Assembly: GCA_910579145.1 (NCBI GenBank)
Contig: CAJTTQ010000117.1
Coordinates: forward strand, 1-5,776
DNA: 5,776 nt
DNA from: an uncultured Eubacterium sp.
GTDB lineage: Bacteria > Bacillota > Clostridia > Lachnospirales > Lachnospiraceae
Direction of reading: 5' to 3'
A program made the translations under genes and the position numbers. Positions 1 to 4,746 of the stretch are shown piece by piece. The notes beneath the pieces are model-generated. The model ran no database searches and was not told the origin of the DNA. It worked only from the letters and a program-made list of their open reading frames with translations. How positions within the stretch are numbered: the first letter of the stretch is position 1; each line of letters begins with the position of its first letter.

Positions 1-15
1 ATAACAAAATAATAG

Positions 16-21
16 TATAAT
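16..21 (+). promoter_or_regulatory. Possible -10 box upstream of the Phd/ParE operon
   Basis: TATAAT in an AT-rich setting, 84 nt before the antitoxin start codon. A matching -35 box with normal spacing would fall before the first base of the window, so it cannot be checked. No clear operator palindrome is visible between this box and the gene, although Phd-type antitoxins usually repress their own promoter. Confidence 0.3.
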
Positions 22-105
22 TTTACAAAAAGATTGATATGAATGACGGCTGCCAATAATGGCGCAGGAGAGAAAAGTATAACAAAAATGAAGGGAGAGA
101 GGATT

Positions 106-372
106 ATGCTTATAAAAGCATCAGCGGCACTGAGAAATGATTATGCAACGATATCTGCACTGGCAAAAGAAACAAAAGAACCCATATATATAACCAAAAA
201 TGGAGAGGGTGACTTAGTATTAATGAGTATCGATGCCTTTGAAAAACGGGAACAGATGCTGCAGTTAAGAGCAAGGGTACTTCAGGCAGAGCAGGAACGA
301 CTAGATGGACAGCCGACAATCAGCGTGTCAGAGGCGAGAAAGCGTCTAAGGGAGAGAGCCAGTGAAGCATAG
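106..372 (+). CDS. Phd/YefM-family antitoxin of a type II TA pair
   Basis: The product is an 88-residue antitoxin expected to bind and neutralise the toxin encoded immediately downstream and, as is usual for the family, to repress the operon. Residues 1-50 follow the Phd/YefM fold pattern: an N-terminal S-A-A-L-R-N-D-Y, then EPIYITKNGEGDLVLMS (residues 26-41), in which 'ITKNG..D.VLMS' is the family signature. Residues 50-88 are charged and helical, as expected for the toxin-wrapping tail. The start at 106 is chosen because AAGGGAGAGAGG lies just upstream (91-102) and the protein then begins at the family's usual N-terminus. An in-frame ATG at 43 would add 21 unrelated residues without a good ribosome site. 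The 3' end overlaps the toxin start by 11 nt, indicating translational coupling. Family assignment is firm; pairing with the toxin is inferred from the overlap. Confidence 0.9.
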   Translation: MLIKASAALRNDYATISALAKETKEPIYITKNGEGDLVLMSIDAFEKREQMLQLRARVLQAEQERLDGQPTISVSEARKRLRERASEA

Positions 373-670
373 GGTGGAAATTTTGCCTTCCGCATGGGAG
401 GATTTGAAAAAAATAGAAGATTTTTATATCCTTCAGTTTGATGTGCAGACAGCGTTGAAAGTCAGCGACCATATATTAGATACCATCGAACGTCTGGAGC
501 AGTTTCCCGATTCCGGTTCGGCTACCCCGGACGATTGGCTGAATGAGCAGGGATACCGGATGGTAATCTGCAAAAAACACATTGCCATATACCGGGTTAT
601 TCATGAAACCGTATATGTATATCATATCGCAGATACGCAGACGGATTACACAAAGTTATTTTACCAGTAA
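362..670 (+). CDS. RelE/ParE-superfamily toxin
   Basis: The product is a 102-residue cytoplasmic toxin of the RelE/ParE superfamily. The N-terminus (V-E-I-L-P-S-A-W-E-D-L-K-K-I, residues 4-17) matches the usual 'P.A..DL..I..Y' opening. A helical hairpin follows (residues 20-47), then FPDSGSATPDD (48-58) and the beta-sheet core GYRMVICKKHIAIYRV (64-79), closing with VYVYHIADTQTDYTKLF. This looks more like ParE, whose members poison DNA gyrase, than like the mRNA-cleaving RelE branch, but the target cannot be settled from sequence. Translation starts at a GTG inside the last codons of the antitoxin gene, an 11-nt overlap typical of co-translated TA pairs. Length is normal and no disruption is seen, so the pair appears functional. 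Confidence 0.88.
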   Translation: MKHRVEILPSAWEDLKKIEDFYILQFDVQTALKVSDHILDTIERLEQFPDSGSATPDDWLNEQGYRMVICKKHIAIYRVIHETVYVYHIADTQTDYTKLFYQ

Positions 671-717
671 ATGGTATTAATAGGCTGGCATGGGAGAGGG
701 CAGGAGGGAATAACCAT

Positions 718-948
718 ATGTGTAAGGCAGAAGATGATACTTTTGCATCCGAAGAGGATATATTAAACATTTCTAAAAGACTGACCAGACAAAATAAAGA
801 GGCATACTTGGTACTTGCAAAACAAGTGAATCCCCATCAGAACCGGGTAGATACAGCAAAATCTCTGTTTGGGATTTTACCAGAAGATGCAGAGACTAAA
901 ACAGATGTTAAAGATATTAACGATGAGTTTGGTAAAGGATTAAATTGA
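718..948 (+). CDS. Small acidic protein, third gene of the TA operon; possible orphan antitoxin
   Basis: This 76-residue protein is not securely recognised. It begins 47 nt after the ParE-like toxin in the same direction, behind a strong ribosome site (AGGAGGG, 702-708, nine bases before ATG), so it is probably translated from the same transcript. Residues 12-34 form a likely amphipathic helix (EEDILNISKRLTRQNKEAYL, then VLAK). Residues 46-56 (TAKSLFGILPE) recall the 'LFG.LP.D' stretch seen in the C-terminal part of some AbrB- and Phd-type antitoxins. The C-terminus is acidic and ends abruptly in FGKGLN. There is no signal peptide, membrane segment or metal motif. It may be an antitoxin-like protein whose toxin has been lost, since the next stretch holds only gene debris; this is inference. 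Confidence 0.6.
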   Translation: MCKAEDDTFASEEDILNISKRLTRQNKEAYLVLAKQVNPHQNRVDTAKSLFGILPEDAETKTDVKDINDEFGKGLN

Positions 949-983
949 ATTGGTCTGTTAGAGAATTAAAAATACAAAGATGA
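936..983 (+). pseudogene. Short remnant resembling YhcG/DUF1016 nuclease
   Basis: A short frame overlapping the end of the preceding gene reads R-I-K-L-N-W-S-V-R-E-L-K-I-Q-R and then stops. 'WSVRELxRQI' is the most characteristic segment of the DUF1016 N-terminal domain of YhcG-type PDDEXK nucleases. Only this scrap is seen: the frame is closed by a stop at 933-935, and neither flank continues the family. If real it is the relic of a larger gene lost by deletion. A chance match over about a dozen residues cannot be excluded. The rest of 949-1134 holds no gene, RNA or terminator that can be supported. Confidence 0.3.
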
Positions 984-1134
984 CTAACTCCGAACATACC
1001 TGACCAACTTTCCGTTTTGACCAATTCAGAGAAAGAAATCACAGGCAGAAAAAAGACAAAAGAACCTGACTAATCAAAGTTGTTTTTTGAATGTAAAAAA
1101 GCAAATGTTAGTTTACTACCGGACCTTTTTGTGG

Positions 1135-1160
1135 AAATCCCTTGAAAAGTTTAGGGATTT
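1135..1160 (+). repeat. Inverted repeat over the -35 region of the decayed TA locus
   Basis: Two perfect 8-bp arms, AAATCCCT (1135-1142) and AGGGATTT (1153-1160), are separated by 10 bp. They overlap the first base of the -35 box and fill much of the promoter spacer, the position expected for a repressor site. TA operons are usually autorepressed through such palindromes, so this may be the operator for the RelB-type protein encoded at 1198. A small RNA hairpin with no proper U-tract is the alternative. Confidence 0.45.
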
Positions 1161-1169
1161 TGATATAAT
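1142..1169 (+). promoter_or_regulatory. Sigma-A-type promoter of the decayed RelB/YafQ locus
   Basis: The -35 box is TTGAAA (1142-1147), followed by a 16-bp spacer and an extended -10 TGATATAAT (1161-1169). Transcription would start near 1176, giving a short leader with the ribosome site AGAAGGTG ahead of the GTG at 1198. The promoter is intact although both genes it serves are broken. Confidence 0.65.
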
Positions 1170-1197
1170 GGATATATCAGCGAGAAAGAAGGTGTTT

Positions 1198-1425
1198 GTG
1201 AGTGACAGAGAGAAATTATACCAATTGTTGGATGCCATACCGGATTATAAATTATCTTATGCAATCACTTATCTACAAGGACTTACAGACGGAGGAAGGG
1301 CGGAACTAAATAAGGAAACGTTAGAAGCTCTTGAGGAAGCGTAGAGAATAAGTAAAGATCCAACTGTTAAAAGTTATACAGATGTAAAGGAAATGTTCAG
1401 GAAAATTTTAGAAGATAAAACTTGA
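1198..1425 (+). pseudogene. RelB/DinJ-type antitoxin interrupted by one amber codon
   Basis: Read from the GTG at 1198, the frame gives 48 residues (V-S-D-R-E-K-L-Y-Q-L-L-D... ending NKETLEALEEA) and meets TAG at 1342-1344. In the same frame it then continues R-I-S-K-D-P-T-V-K-S-Y-T-D-V-K-E-M-F-R-K-I-L-E-D to TGA at 1423-1425. 'ALEEA.RISKDP.VK.YTDV.EMF..IL' is the unmistakable toxin-binding tail of RelB/DinJ antitoxins, so one substitution made the stop. The N-terminal half is a dimerising, DNA-binding-type segment unlike the classical RelB ribbon-helix-helix. The start at 1198 is preferred to a TTG at 1087 because the promoter (1142-1169) lies between them and AGAAGGTG precedes the GTG. A 48-residue product could still be made, lacking the neutralising tail. 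Confidence 0.8.
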
Positions 1426-1696
1426 AGTTAAGTATTCCAGTAAATTTAAAAAGGACTGAAATTAGCAATAAAAAGAGGATTAGATATATCTCTGTTAGAA
1501 AAAGTAGTAGAAAAATTGAAAAATGAAATTCCACTGGAAGAAAAATATCAAGATCATTCACTTAAAGGAAAGATGTCAAAATATAGAGAATGTCATATTT
1601 TAGCCTGATTGGTTATTGATATACCTGATAGAAGAAAATATATTGGTCTTAACGCTGATCAACACAGGCACGCATTTAGATTTATTTAACGAATAG
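1415..1696 (+). pseudogene. YafQ-family mRNA endonuclease toxin with lost start and two frameshifts
   Basis: Three segments join into a full-length YafQ-type toxin of about 93 residues. The first (1415-1455) reads KLEVKYSSKFKKD and has no ATG, GTG or TTG; an ATA at 1415-1417 stands where the start should be. A base is missing near 1455, and the next segment (1456-1602) runs L-K-L-A-I-K-R-G through YQDHSLKG to YRECHIL. An extra base at 1603 then shifts back to the first frame, and 1604-1693 reads P-D-W-L-L-I-Y, ending TGTHLDLFNE. The motifs DHxL, YRxxHxxPDW and TGTHxxLF match YafQ, and the catalytic-type His, Asp and Phe residues can all be recovered. The reconstructed gene overlaps the antitoxin frame by 11 nt, the usual TA layout. 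No single continuous product can be made. Confidence 0.82.
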
Positions 1697-1725
1697 ATTC
1701 AAATCTATAATTTTATCATACGATG

Positions 1726-1762
1726 ACACGAAGAGACGGCATCAGTCCGTCTCTCGTGTTTT
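1726..1762 (+). terminator. Rho-independent terminator after the decayed TA locus
   Basis: ACACGA-a-GAGACGG (1726-1739) pairs with CCGTCTC-TCGTGT (1747-1759), giving 13 base pairs with one bulged A, a 7-nt loop and a short TTTT tract. It sits 29 nt after the end of the toxin pseudogene and about 50 nt before miaB, so it probably insulates the two. A TATAAT at 1706-1711 without a convincing -35 box could instead start a miaB transcript whose leader carries this hairpin. No other miaB promoter is evident. Confidence 0.7.
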
Positions 1763-1813
1763 CCCTGAAAATAATAACAACATGCAAACACTCGTACAAA
1801 TAAGGAGATAGAA

Positions 1814-3283
1814 ATGTTTGATTACAAATGGATCGACCGCATGGACATAACCGGGGAGGCCCCGGCCGAAGAACCGGCGAGACAATATTATTTTATGAAA
1901 AAATGTAAAGTCTGGGCGGCGGAAGAAGAAAAACGGATCGGTAGAAAGCTCACGCTGTCGATGCAGACGATGGGATGCCAGATGAACGCCAGGGATTCGG
2001 AAAAATTGGAGGCTATCCTCACTTATATCGGTTATGAGGCCGTCGAGGACGTTACCGCAGACTTTATCCTCTATAATACGTGTACCGTCCGTGAAAATGC
2101 AAATTTAAAAGTGTATGGGCGGCTTGGCTATATGAAAAATCAAAAAAAGAAAAACCCGCGGATGAAGATCGCGATGTGCGGTTGTATGATGCAGGAGCCG
2201 TCCGTTGTCGAAAAAATAAAGAAAAGTTATCCGTTTGTCGATATGATCTTCGGAACCCACAATGTATATAAGCTGGCCGAAATATTGTATACGCATCTGG
2301 TGTCAGAACGCATGGTGCTCGATGTGTGGCAGGAGGCGGAGGGGATCGTCGAGGATCTGCCGAGCGTGCGGAAGTACCCATTTAAGGCCGGCGTAAATAT
2401 CATGTACGGCTGCAACAACTTCTGCAGTTACTGTATCGTCCCGTATGTGCGCGGCCGGGAACGGAGCCGGCGGCCGGAGGAGATCCTTTCGGAAGTCAGG
2501 GCATTGGCAGCGGACGGAGTCAAGGAGATCATGCTTTTGGGGCAGAATGTGAACTCGTATGGGAACACACTGGAAGTTGACGTGAACTTCGCGCAGCTTT
2601 TACGTGAAGTTGAGAAAACGGACGGGCTGGAACGAATCCGGTTCATGACGTCCCATCCGAAGGATCTGTCGGATGAACTGATCGACGTTATGGCGGAGAG
2701 CAAAAAAATCTGTTCTCATCTGCATCTTCCGCTCCAGTCGGGAAGTACGAAGATTTTAGAGAAGATGAACCGCCGCTATACGAAGGAGGATTATCTGAAC
2801 CTTGTGGGGCGCATTCGAAAGCGTCTGCCGGACATTTCCCTGACGACGGATCTGATCGTCGGATTTCCGGGAGAGACGGAGGAGGATTTTTTGGAAACGC
2901 TGGGTGTCGTCCGGCAGGTACGGTATGACAGCGTGTATTCTTTTATCTACTCAAAGCGGACGGGTACGCCTGCGGCCGCGATGGAAGACCAGGTGCCGGA
3001 TGATGTGACAAAAGAGCGTTTTCAGCGGCTATTGCAGACCATTCAGTCCATCTCAAAGGAAATTACGGATGGAAAAGTGGGGCAGGAAGTGGATGTATTG
3101 ATGGAAGAAGTCAATGATCACGATGCGTCAATGATCACGGGAAGACTGTCTTCGAATGCCGTCGTGCACTGCAAGGGAACGACGGCGTGCATCGGGAAGA
3201 TCTGCCGCGTCCGGCTGACACAGAGCCGCGGGTTTTATTTTATGGGGGAGATAATAGGCTGCGAAGCAGACTTTAGGCTGTGA
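1814..3283 (+). CDS. miaB: MiaB, tRNA-2-methylthio-N6-dimethylallyladenosine synthase
   Basis: This radical-SAM methylthiotransferase adds the 2-methylthio group to N6-isopentenyladenosine at position 37 of tRNAs that read codons beginning with U. After a 47-residue leader common in clostridial MiaB, the UPF0004 domain (about 48-170) carries the auxiliary-cluster cysteines: C55 in MGCQMN, C90 in NTCTVREN and C124 in CGCMMQ. The radical SAM domain (about 190-415) has C200-X3-C204-X2-C207 in YGCNNFCSYC, followed by GRERSRRP, LLGQNVNSYG, LPLQSGS and LTTDLIVGFPGET. A TRAM RNA-binding domain fills about 418-482, ending FYFMGEI. The ribosome site AAGGAGA lies just before ATG. The final residues CEADFRL are encoded by a tandem repeat and look like an added tail, since MiaB usually ends soon after 'GEI/GEV'. 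All key residues are present. Confidence 0.97.
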   Translation: MFDYKWIDRMDITGEAPAEEPARQYYFMKKCKVWAAEEEKRIGRKLTLSMQTMGCQMNARDSEKLEAILTYIGYEAVEDVTADFILYNTCTVRENANLKVYGRLGYMKNQKKKNPRMKIAMCGCMMQEPSVVEKIKKSYPFVDMIFGTHNVYKLAEILYTHLVSERMVLDVWQEAEGIVEDLPSVRKYPFKAGVNIMYGCNNFCSYCIVPYVRGRERSRRPEEILSEVRALAADGVKEIMLLGQNVNSYGNTLEVDVNFAQLLREVEKTDGLERIRFMTSHPKDLSDELIDVMAESKKICSHLHLPLQSGSTKILEKMNRRYTKEDYLNLVGRIRKRLPDISLTTDLIVGFPGETEEDFLETLGVVRQVRYDSVYSFIYSKRTGTPAAAMEDQVPDDVTKERFQRLLQTIQSISKEITDGKVGQEVDVLMEEVNDHDASMITGRLSSNAVVHCKGTTACIGKICRVRLTQSRGFYFMGEIIGCEADFRL

Positions 3284-3350
3284 AACAGACTTTAGGCTGT
3301 GAAGCAGACTTTAGGCTGTGAAACAGACTTTAGGCTGTGAAACAGACTTT
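3256..3350 (+). repeat. Five 19-bp tandem repeats spanning the miaB stop codon
   Basis: The unit AGGCTGYGAARCAGACTTT occurs five times in perfect register at 3256, 3275, 3294, 3313 and 3332; a degraded sixth start (AGGTTGCAAG) follows at 3351. Unit 1 has CTGC-GAA-GCAG, units 2, 4 and 5 have CTGT-GAA-ACAG, and unit 3 has CTGT-GAA-GCAG. Each forms a 4-bp stem with a GAA loop, extendable by AG/CT across a G-A mismatch. The array encodes the last residues of MiaB and supplies its TGA stop in unit 2. It fills nearly all the gap to the Rrf2 gene, up to 40 nt before that start. The unit is not a multiple of three, so it was not selected as a repeated peptide. It could be a replication-slippage minisatellite or an RNA/DNA structure element. 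Confidence 0.95.
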
Positions 3351-3389
3351 AGGTTGCAAGGTGATGAAAAGGGAAAGGTGGTTGGTAAG

Positions 3390-3827
3390 ATGCAGATTTC
3401 AAGCCGGTTTACATTGGCAATCCATATTTTTGCCTGCATAGATACATTTGGAAGTGAATATAAGGTTACGAGTGATTTTCTCGCGGGAAGCACAAACGTT
3501 AATCCCGTCGTGATCCGAAAGATTTTGGGACAGTTAAAAGGGGCGGGATTGATCAACGTGGCGCGTGGAACGGGGGGGACTACGGCGGCCAGGCCGCTGG
3601 AGGAGATCACCTTCTTGGATATATACCGGGCTGTGGAATGTATCGAACACGGTGAGTTATTTCATTTTCATGAAAATCCCAGTACAGATTGTCCGGTGGG
3701 GCGGAATATACATTCCATTTTGGATGCTAAGCTTCTCCGTGTGCAGAAGGCGATGGAAGATGAACTGGCTTCGCTTACGCTGGCAGATTTAAAAAAGGAT
3801 ACGGAAAAATATGTGAAAGGTAAGTAG
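3390..3827 (+). CDS. Rrf2-family transcriptional regulator, YwnA-like
   Basis: The product is a 145-residue cytoplasmic DNA-binding protein. The Rrf2 winged helix-turn-helix is clear: MQISSRFTLAIHIF at the N-terminus, recognition region VNPVVIRKILGQLKGAGLI (residues 37-55), and wing ARGTGGTTAARPLEEIT (58-74), followed by the dimerisation helix FLDIYRAVE. Cysteines are C16, C84 and C101 (in STDCPVGRNI). The three closely spaced cysteines that hold the Fe-S cluster in IscR and NsrR are absent, so this belongs with cluster-free members such as YwnA. The start is set by AAGGTGG (3375-3381), eight bases before ATG, and by the family's usual first residues; a GTG at 3318 inside the tandem repeats is in frame but lacks a ribosome site. 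No promoter of its own is evident. It probably controls the gene at 4023, which has palindromic operators and the YwnB-type product that often accompanies YwnA. Confidence 0.92.
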   Translation: MQISSRFTLAIHIFACIDTFGSEYKVTSDFLAGSTNVNPVVIRKILGQLKGAGLINVARGTGGTTAARPLEEITFLDIYRAVECIEHGELFHFHENPSTDCPVGRNIHSILDAKLLRVQKAMEDELASLTLADLKKDTEKYVKGK

Positions 3828-3828
3828 A

Positions 3829-3875
3829 AAATTTCGGGGCGTTCCATTAATTTTGACGCACCCGGAATTTTTTTT
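3829..3875 (+). terminator. Rho-independent terminator of the Rrf2 gene
   Basis: AAATTTCGGGGCGT (3829-3842) pairs with ACGCACCCGGAATTT (3856-3870), with one G-T pair and one bulged A, around a 13-nt loop, and runs into eight T residues (3868-3875). It starts one base after the stop codon and separates the regulator gene from the next promoter. Confidence 0.88.
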
Positions 3876-3887
3876 AAAAAAGTTTGT

Positions 3888-3906
3888 TGTAACTGTTGAC
3901 GTTACA
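3888..3906 (+). promoter_or_regulatory. Operator site 1, over the -35 box
   Basis: TGTAAC-N7-GTTACA is a perfect 6+6 palindrome that covers the -35 hexamer (3896-3901), so a bound protein would block RNA polymerase. The likely ligand is the Rrf2 protein encoded just upstream, inferred from proximity. Site 2 has the same 7-bp spacing. Confidence 0.72.
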
Positions 3907-3924
3907 TTAAAAACATGATATAGT
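3896..3924 (+). promoter_or_regulatory. Near-consensus promoter of the YwnB-like/sirtuin operon
   Basis: TTGACG (-35, 3896-3901), a 17-bp spacer and TATAGT (-10, 3919-3924) preceded by TGA as an extended -10. Transcription should begin near 3931, leaving a leader of about 90 nt. Such a strong promoter flanked by palindromes suggests that repression, rather than a weak promoter, sets expression. Confidence 0.82.
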
Positions 3925-3936
3925 AACAATATAAGA

Positions 3937-3955
3937 TGTAATATAGAAAGTTACA
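3937..3955 (+). promoter_or_regulatory. Operator site 2, just downstream of the transcription start
   Basis: TGTAAT-N7-GTTACA has the same 19-bp geometry as site 1 with one arm base changed. Its centre is 49 bp from that of site 1. It falls within the first transcribed bases, where a bound protein would hinder initiation or escape. A further GTAAC half-site (3923-3927) overlaps the -10 box. Confidence 0.68.
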
Positions 3956-4022
3956 ACAAATTGAAACATGGAGCTGGATATGATCTCAAATCTGCCGGCG
4001 AAGAAAGGAAAGGTGAATGATT

Positions 4023-4652
4023 ATGAAAATCGCAGTTGTTTGTGCAAATGGCAAGGCAGGAAAACTCATTACAAAGGAGGCTGTTGACAGAGATTTTGAT
4101 GTAACTGCCATTGTCAGAGGAGAAAATAAGTCGTCAGCCTCTGGAACGATCACGAAGAATATACTTGATCTAAAGGCGGAGGACCTTGCGGGGTTTGATG
4201 TGGTAGTGGACGCATTTGGCGCTTGGACGGAAGATGAACTCCCGCTCCACAGTACGACATTGAACATATTGTGTGACGCGCTTTCTGGCACAGAGACCCG
4301 CCTTCTTGTCGTGGGCGGCGCCGGCAGCCTTTATGTAAATCCGGAATATACGGCTTGTGTGTCCGACGGCCCCGATTTTCCGGATATGTTCAAACCGTTA
4401 GCGGCGGCTATGGCAAGGGCGTTGTCGGAACTCCGCGGCAGGAATGACGTGAAGTGGACGTATATCAGTCCCGCCGGAGATTTTCAGGCGGAAGGGGAAC
4501 GAAGCGGTCAGTATATTCTCGGCGGGGAGGAATTGACATTGAATGAAAGAGGCGAAAGCGTGATCAGTTATGCGGACTACGCGATCGCGATGGTGGATGA
4601 GATAGAAAAAGGAGATCATATCCGGCAGAGGATTTCGGTGGTGAGGAAATAG
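4023..4652 (+). CDS. NAD(P)-binding Rossmann protein, YwnB-like (atypical SDR/NmrA type)
   Basis: The product is 209 residues with an N-terminal Rossmann nucleotide-binding motif MKIAVVCANGKAGKLI, where family members usually have GA(T/N)GKAG; the first glycine is replaced by cysteine. Then come VTAIVRG (a typical beta-2 end that selects the cofactor), DVVVDAFGAW, LLVVGGAGSL, DVKWTYISPAGDF and the closing ISYADYAIAMVDEIE. These are hallmarks of the small NAD(P)H-binding, NmrA/flavin-reductase-like family that includes YwnB. The substrate is unknown. The family typically lies beside Rrf2 regulators, as here, and the upstream palindromes support control by that protein. ATG at 4023 is preferred to the in-frame ATG at 4017 because AAAGGTG (4009-4015) is seven bases away and the protein then starts at the family N-terminus; the earlier start cannot be excluded. 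There is no terminator before the sirtuin gene. Confidence 0.88.
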   Translation: MKIAVVCANGKAGKLITKEAVDRDFDVTAIVRGENKSSASGTITKNILDLKAEDLAGFDVVVDAFGAWTEDELPLHSTTLNILCDALSGTETRLLVVGGAGSLYVNPEYTACVSDGPDFPDMFKPLAAAMARALSELRGRNDVKWTYISPAGDFQAEGERSGQYILGGEELTLNERGESVISYADYAIAMVDEIEKGDHIRQRISVVRK

Positions 4653-4688
4653 GTGGCCGGCGTGTCATACGAAAGTCGTTGAATGAAG

Positions 4689-4720
4689 GGGAATGGCTGC
4701 TGGCAGGGGCGGCTGTTCCC
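4689..4720 (+). other. Intercistronic hairpin between the YwnB-like and sirtuin genes
   Basis: GGGAATGGCTGC (4689-4700) can pair in RNA with GCGGCTGTTCCC (4709-4720) over 12 positions, three of them G-U, around an 8-nt loop. No T-tract follows, so it is not a terminator. It lies 26 nt before the sirtuin start and could affect processing or translation of the downstream gene. The in-frame ATG at 4693 lies inside this stem, which argues against its use as a start. Confidence 0.4.
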
Positions 4721-4746
4721 ATATATTAGATCGGAGTGAGCAAGGT

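Larger units (their letters stand above)
3883..3960 (+). repeat. Perfect 12-bp inverted repeat bracketing the promoter
   Basis: TTTGTTGTAACT (3883-3894) and its exact reverse complement AGTTACAACAAA (3949-3960) lie 54 bp apart and enclose the whole promoter. Each arm contains the outer half of one of the two 19-bp palindromes described separately. The extra conserved bases outside the palindromes suggest either that the recognition sequence is longer than the core or that the two sites act together, for example by looping. Confidence 0.8.

Noticed and set aside
43..105. Longer Phd antitoxin starting at ATG 43
   Set aside because: It has no good ribosome site and adds residues foreign to the family, while ATG 106 has AAGGGAGAGAGG just upstream.
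1087..1197. Longer 85-residue protein from TTG 1087
   Set aside because: The best promoter (1142-1169) lies inside it and the GTG at 1198 has its own ribosome site.
1342..1344. Amber codon as programmed readthrough or pyrrolysine
   Set aside because: The partner toxin is itself frameshifted and lacks a start codon, so simple decay explains the stop.
2064..2703. Minus-strand open frames across miaB
   Set aside because: They are antisense shadows of a firmly identified gene, with no ribosome sites or family features.
3110..3139. 13-nt direct repeat GTCAATGATCACG inside miaB
   Set aside because: The protein aligns normally there (EVNDHDASMITGRL), so it reflects codon coincidence rather than an insertion.
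3256..3350. CRISPR array
   Set aside because: The 19-bp units abut directly with no spacers, and no cas genes are present.
3318..3389. Rrf2 start at GTG 3318 within the repeats
   Set aside because: The added residues are repeat-encoded, no ribosome site precedes it, and ATG 3390 matches the family start.
3968..4085. Leader peptide from ATG 3968
   Set aside because: It has no ribosome site, overlaps the YwnB-like gene out of frame, and its product resembles nothing recognisable.
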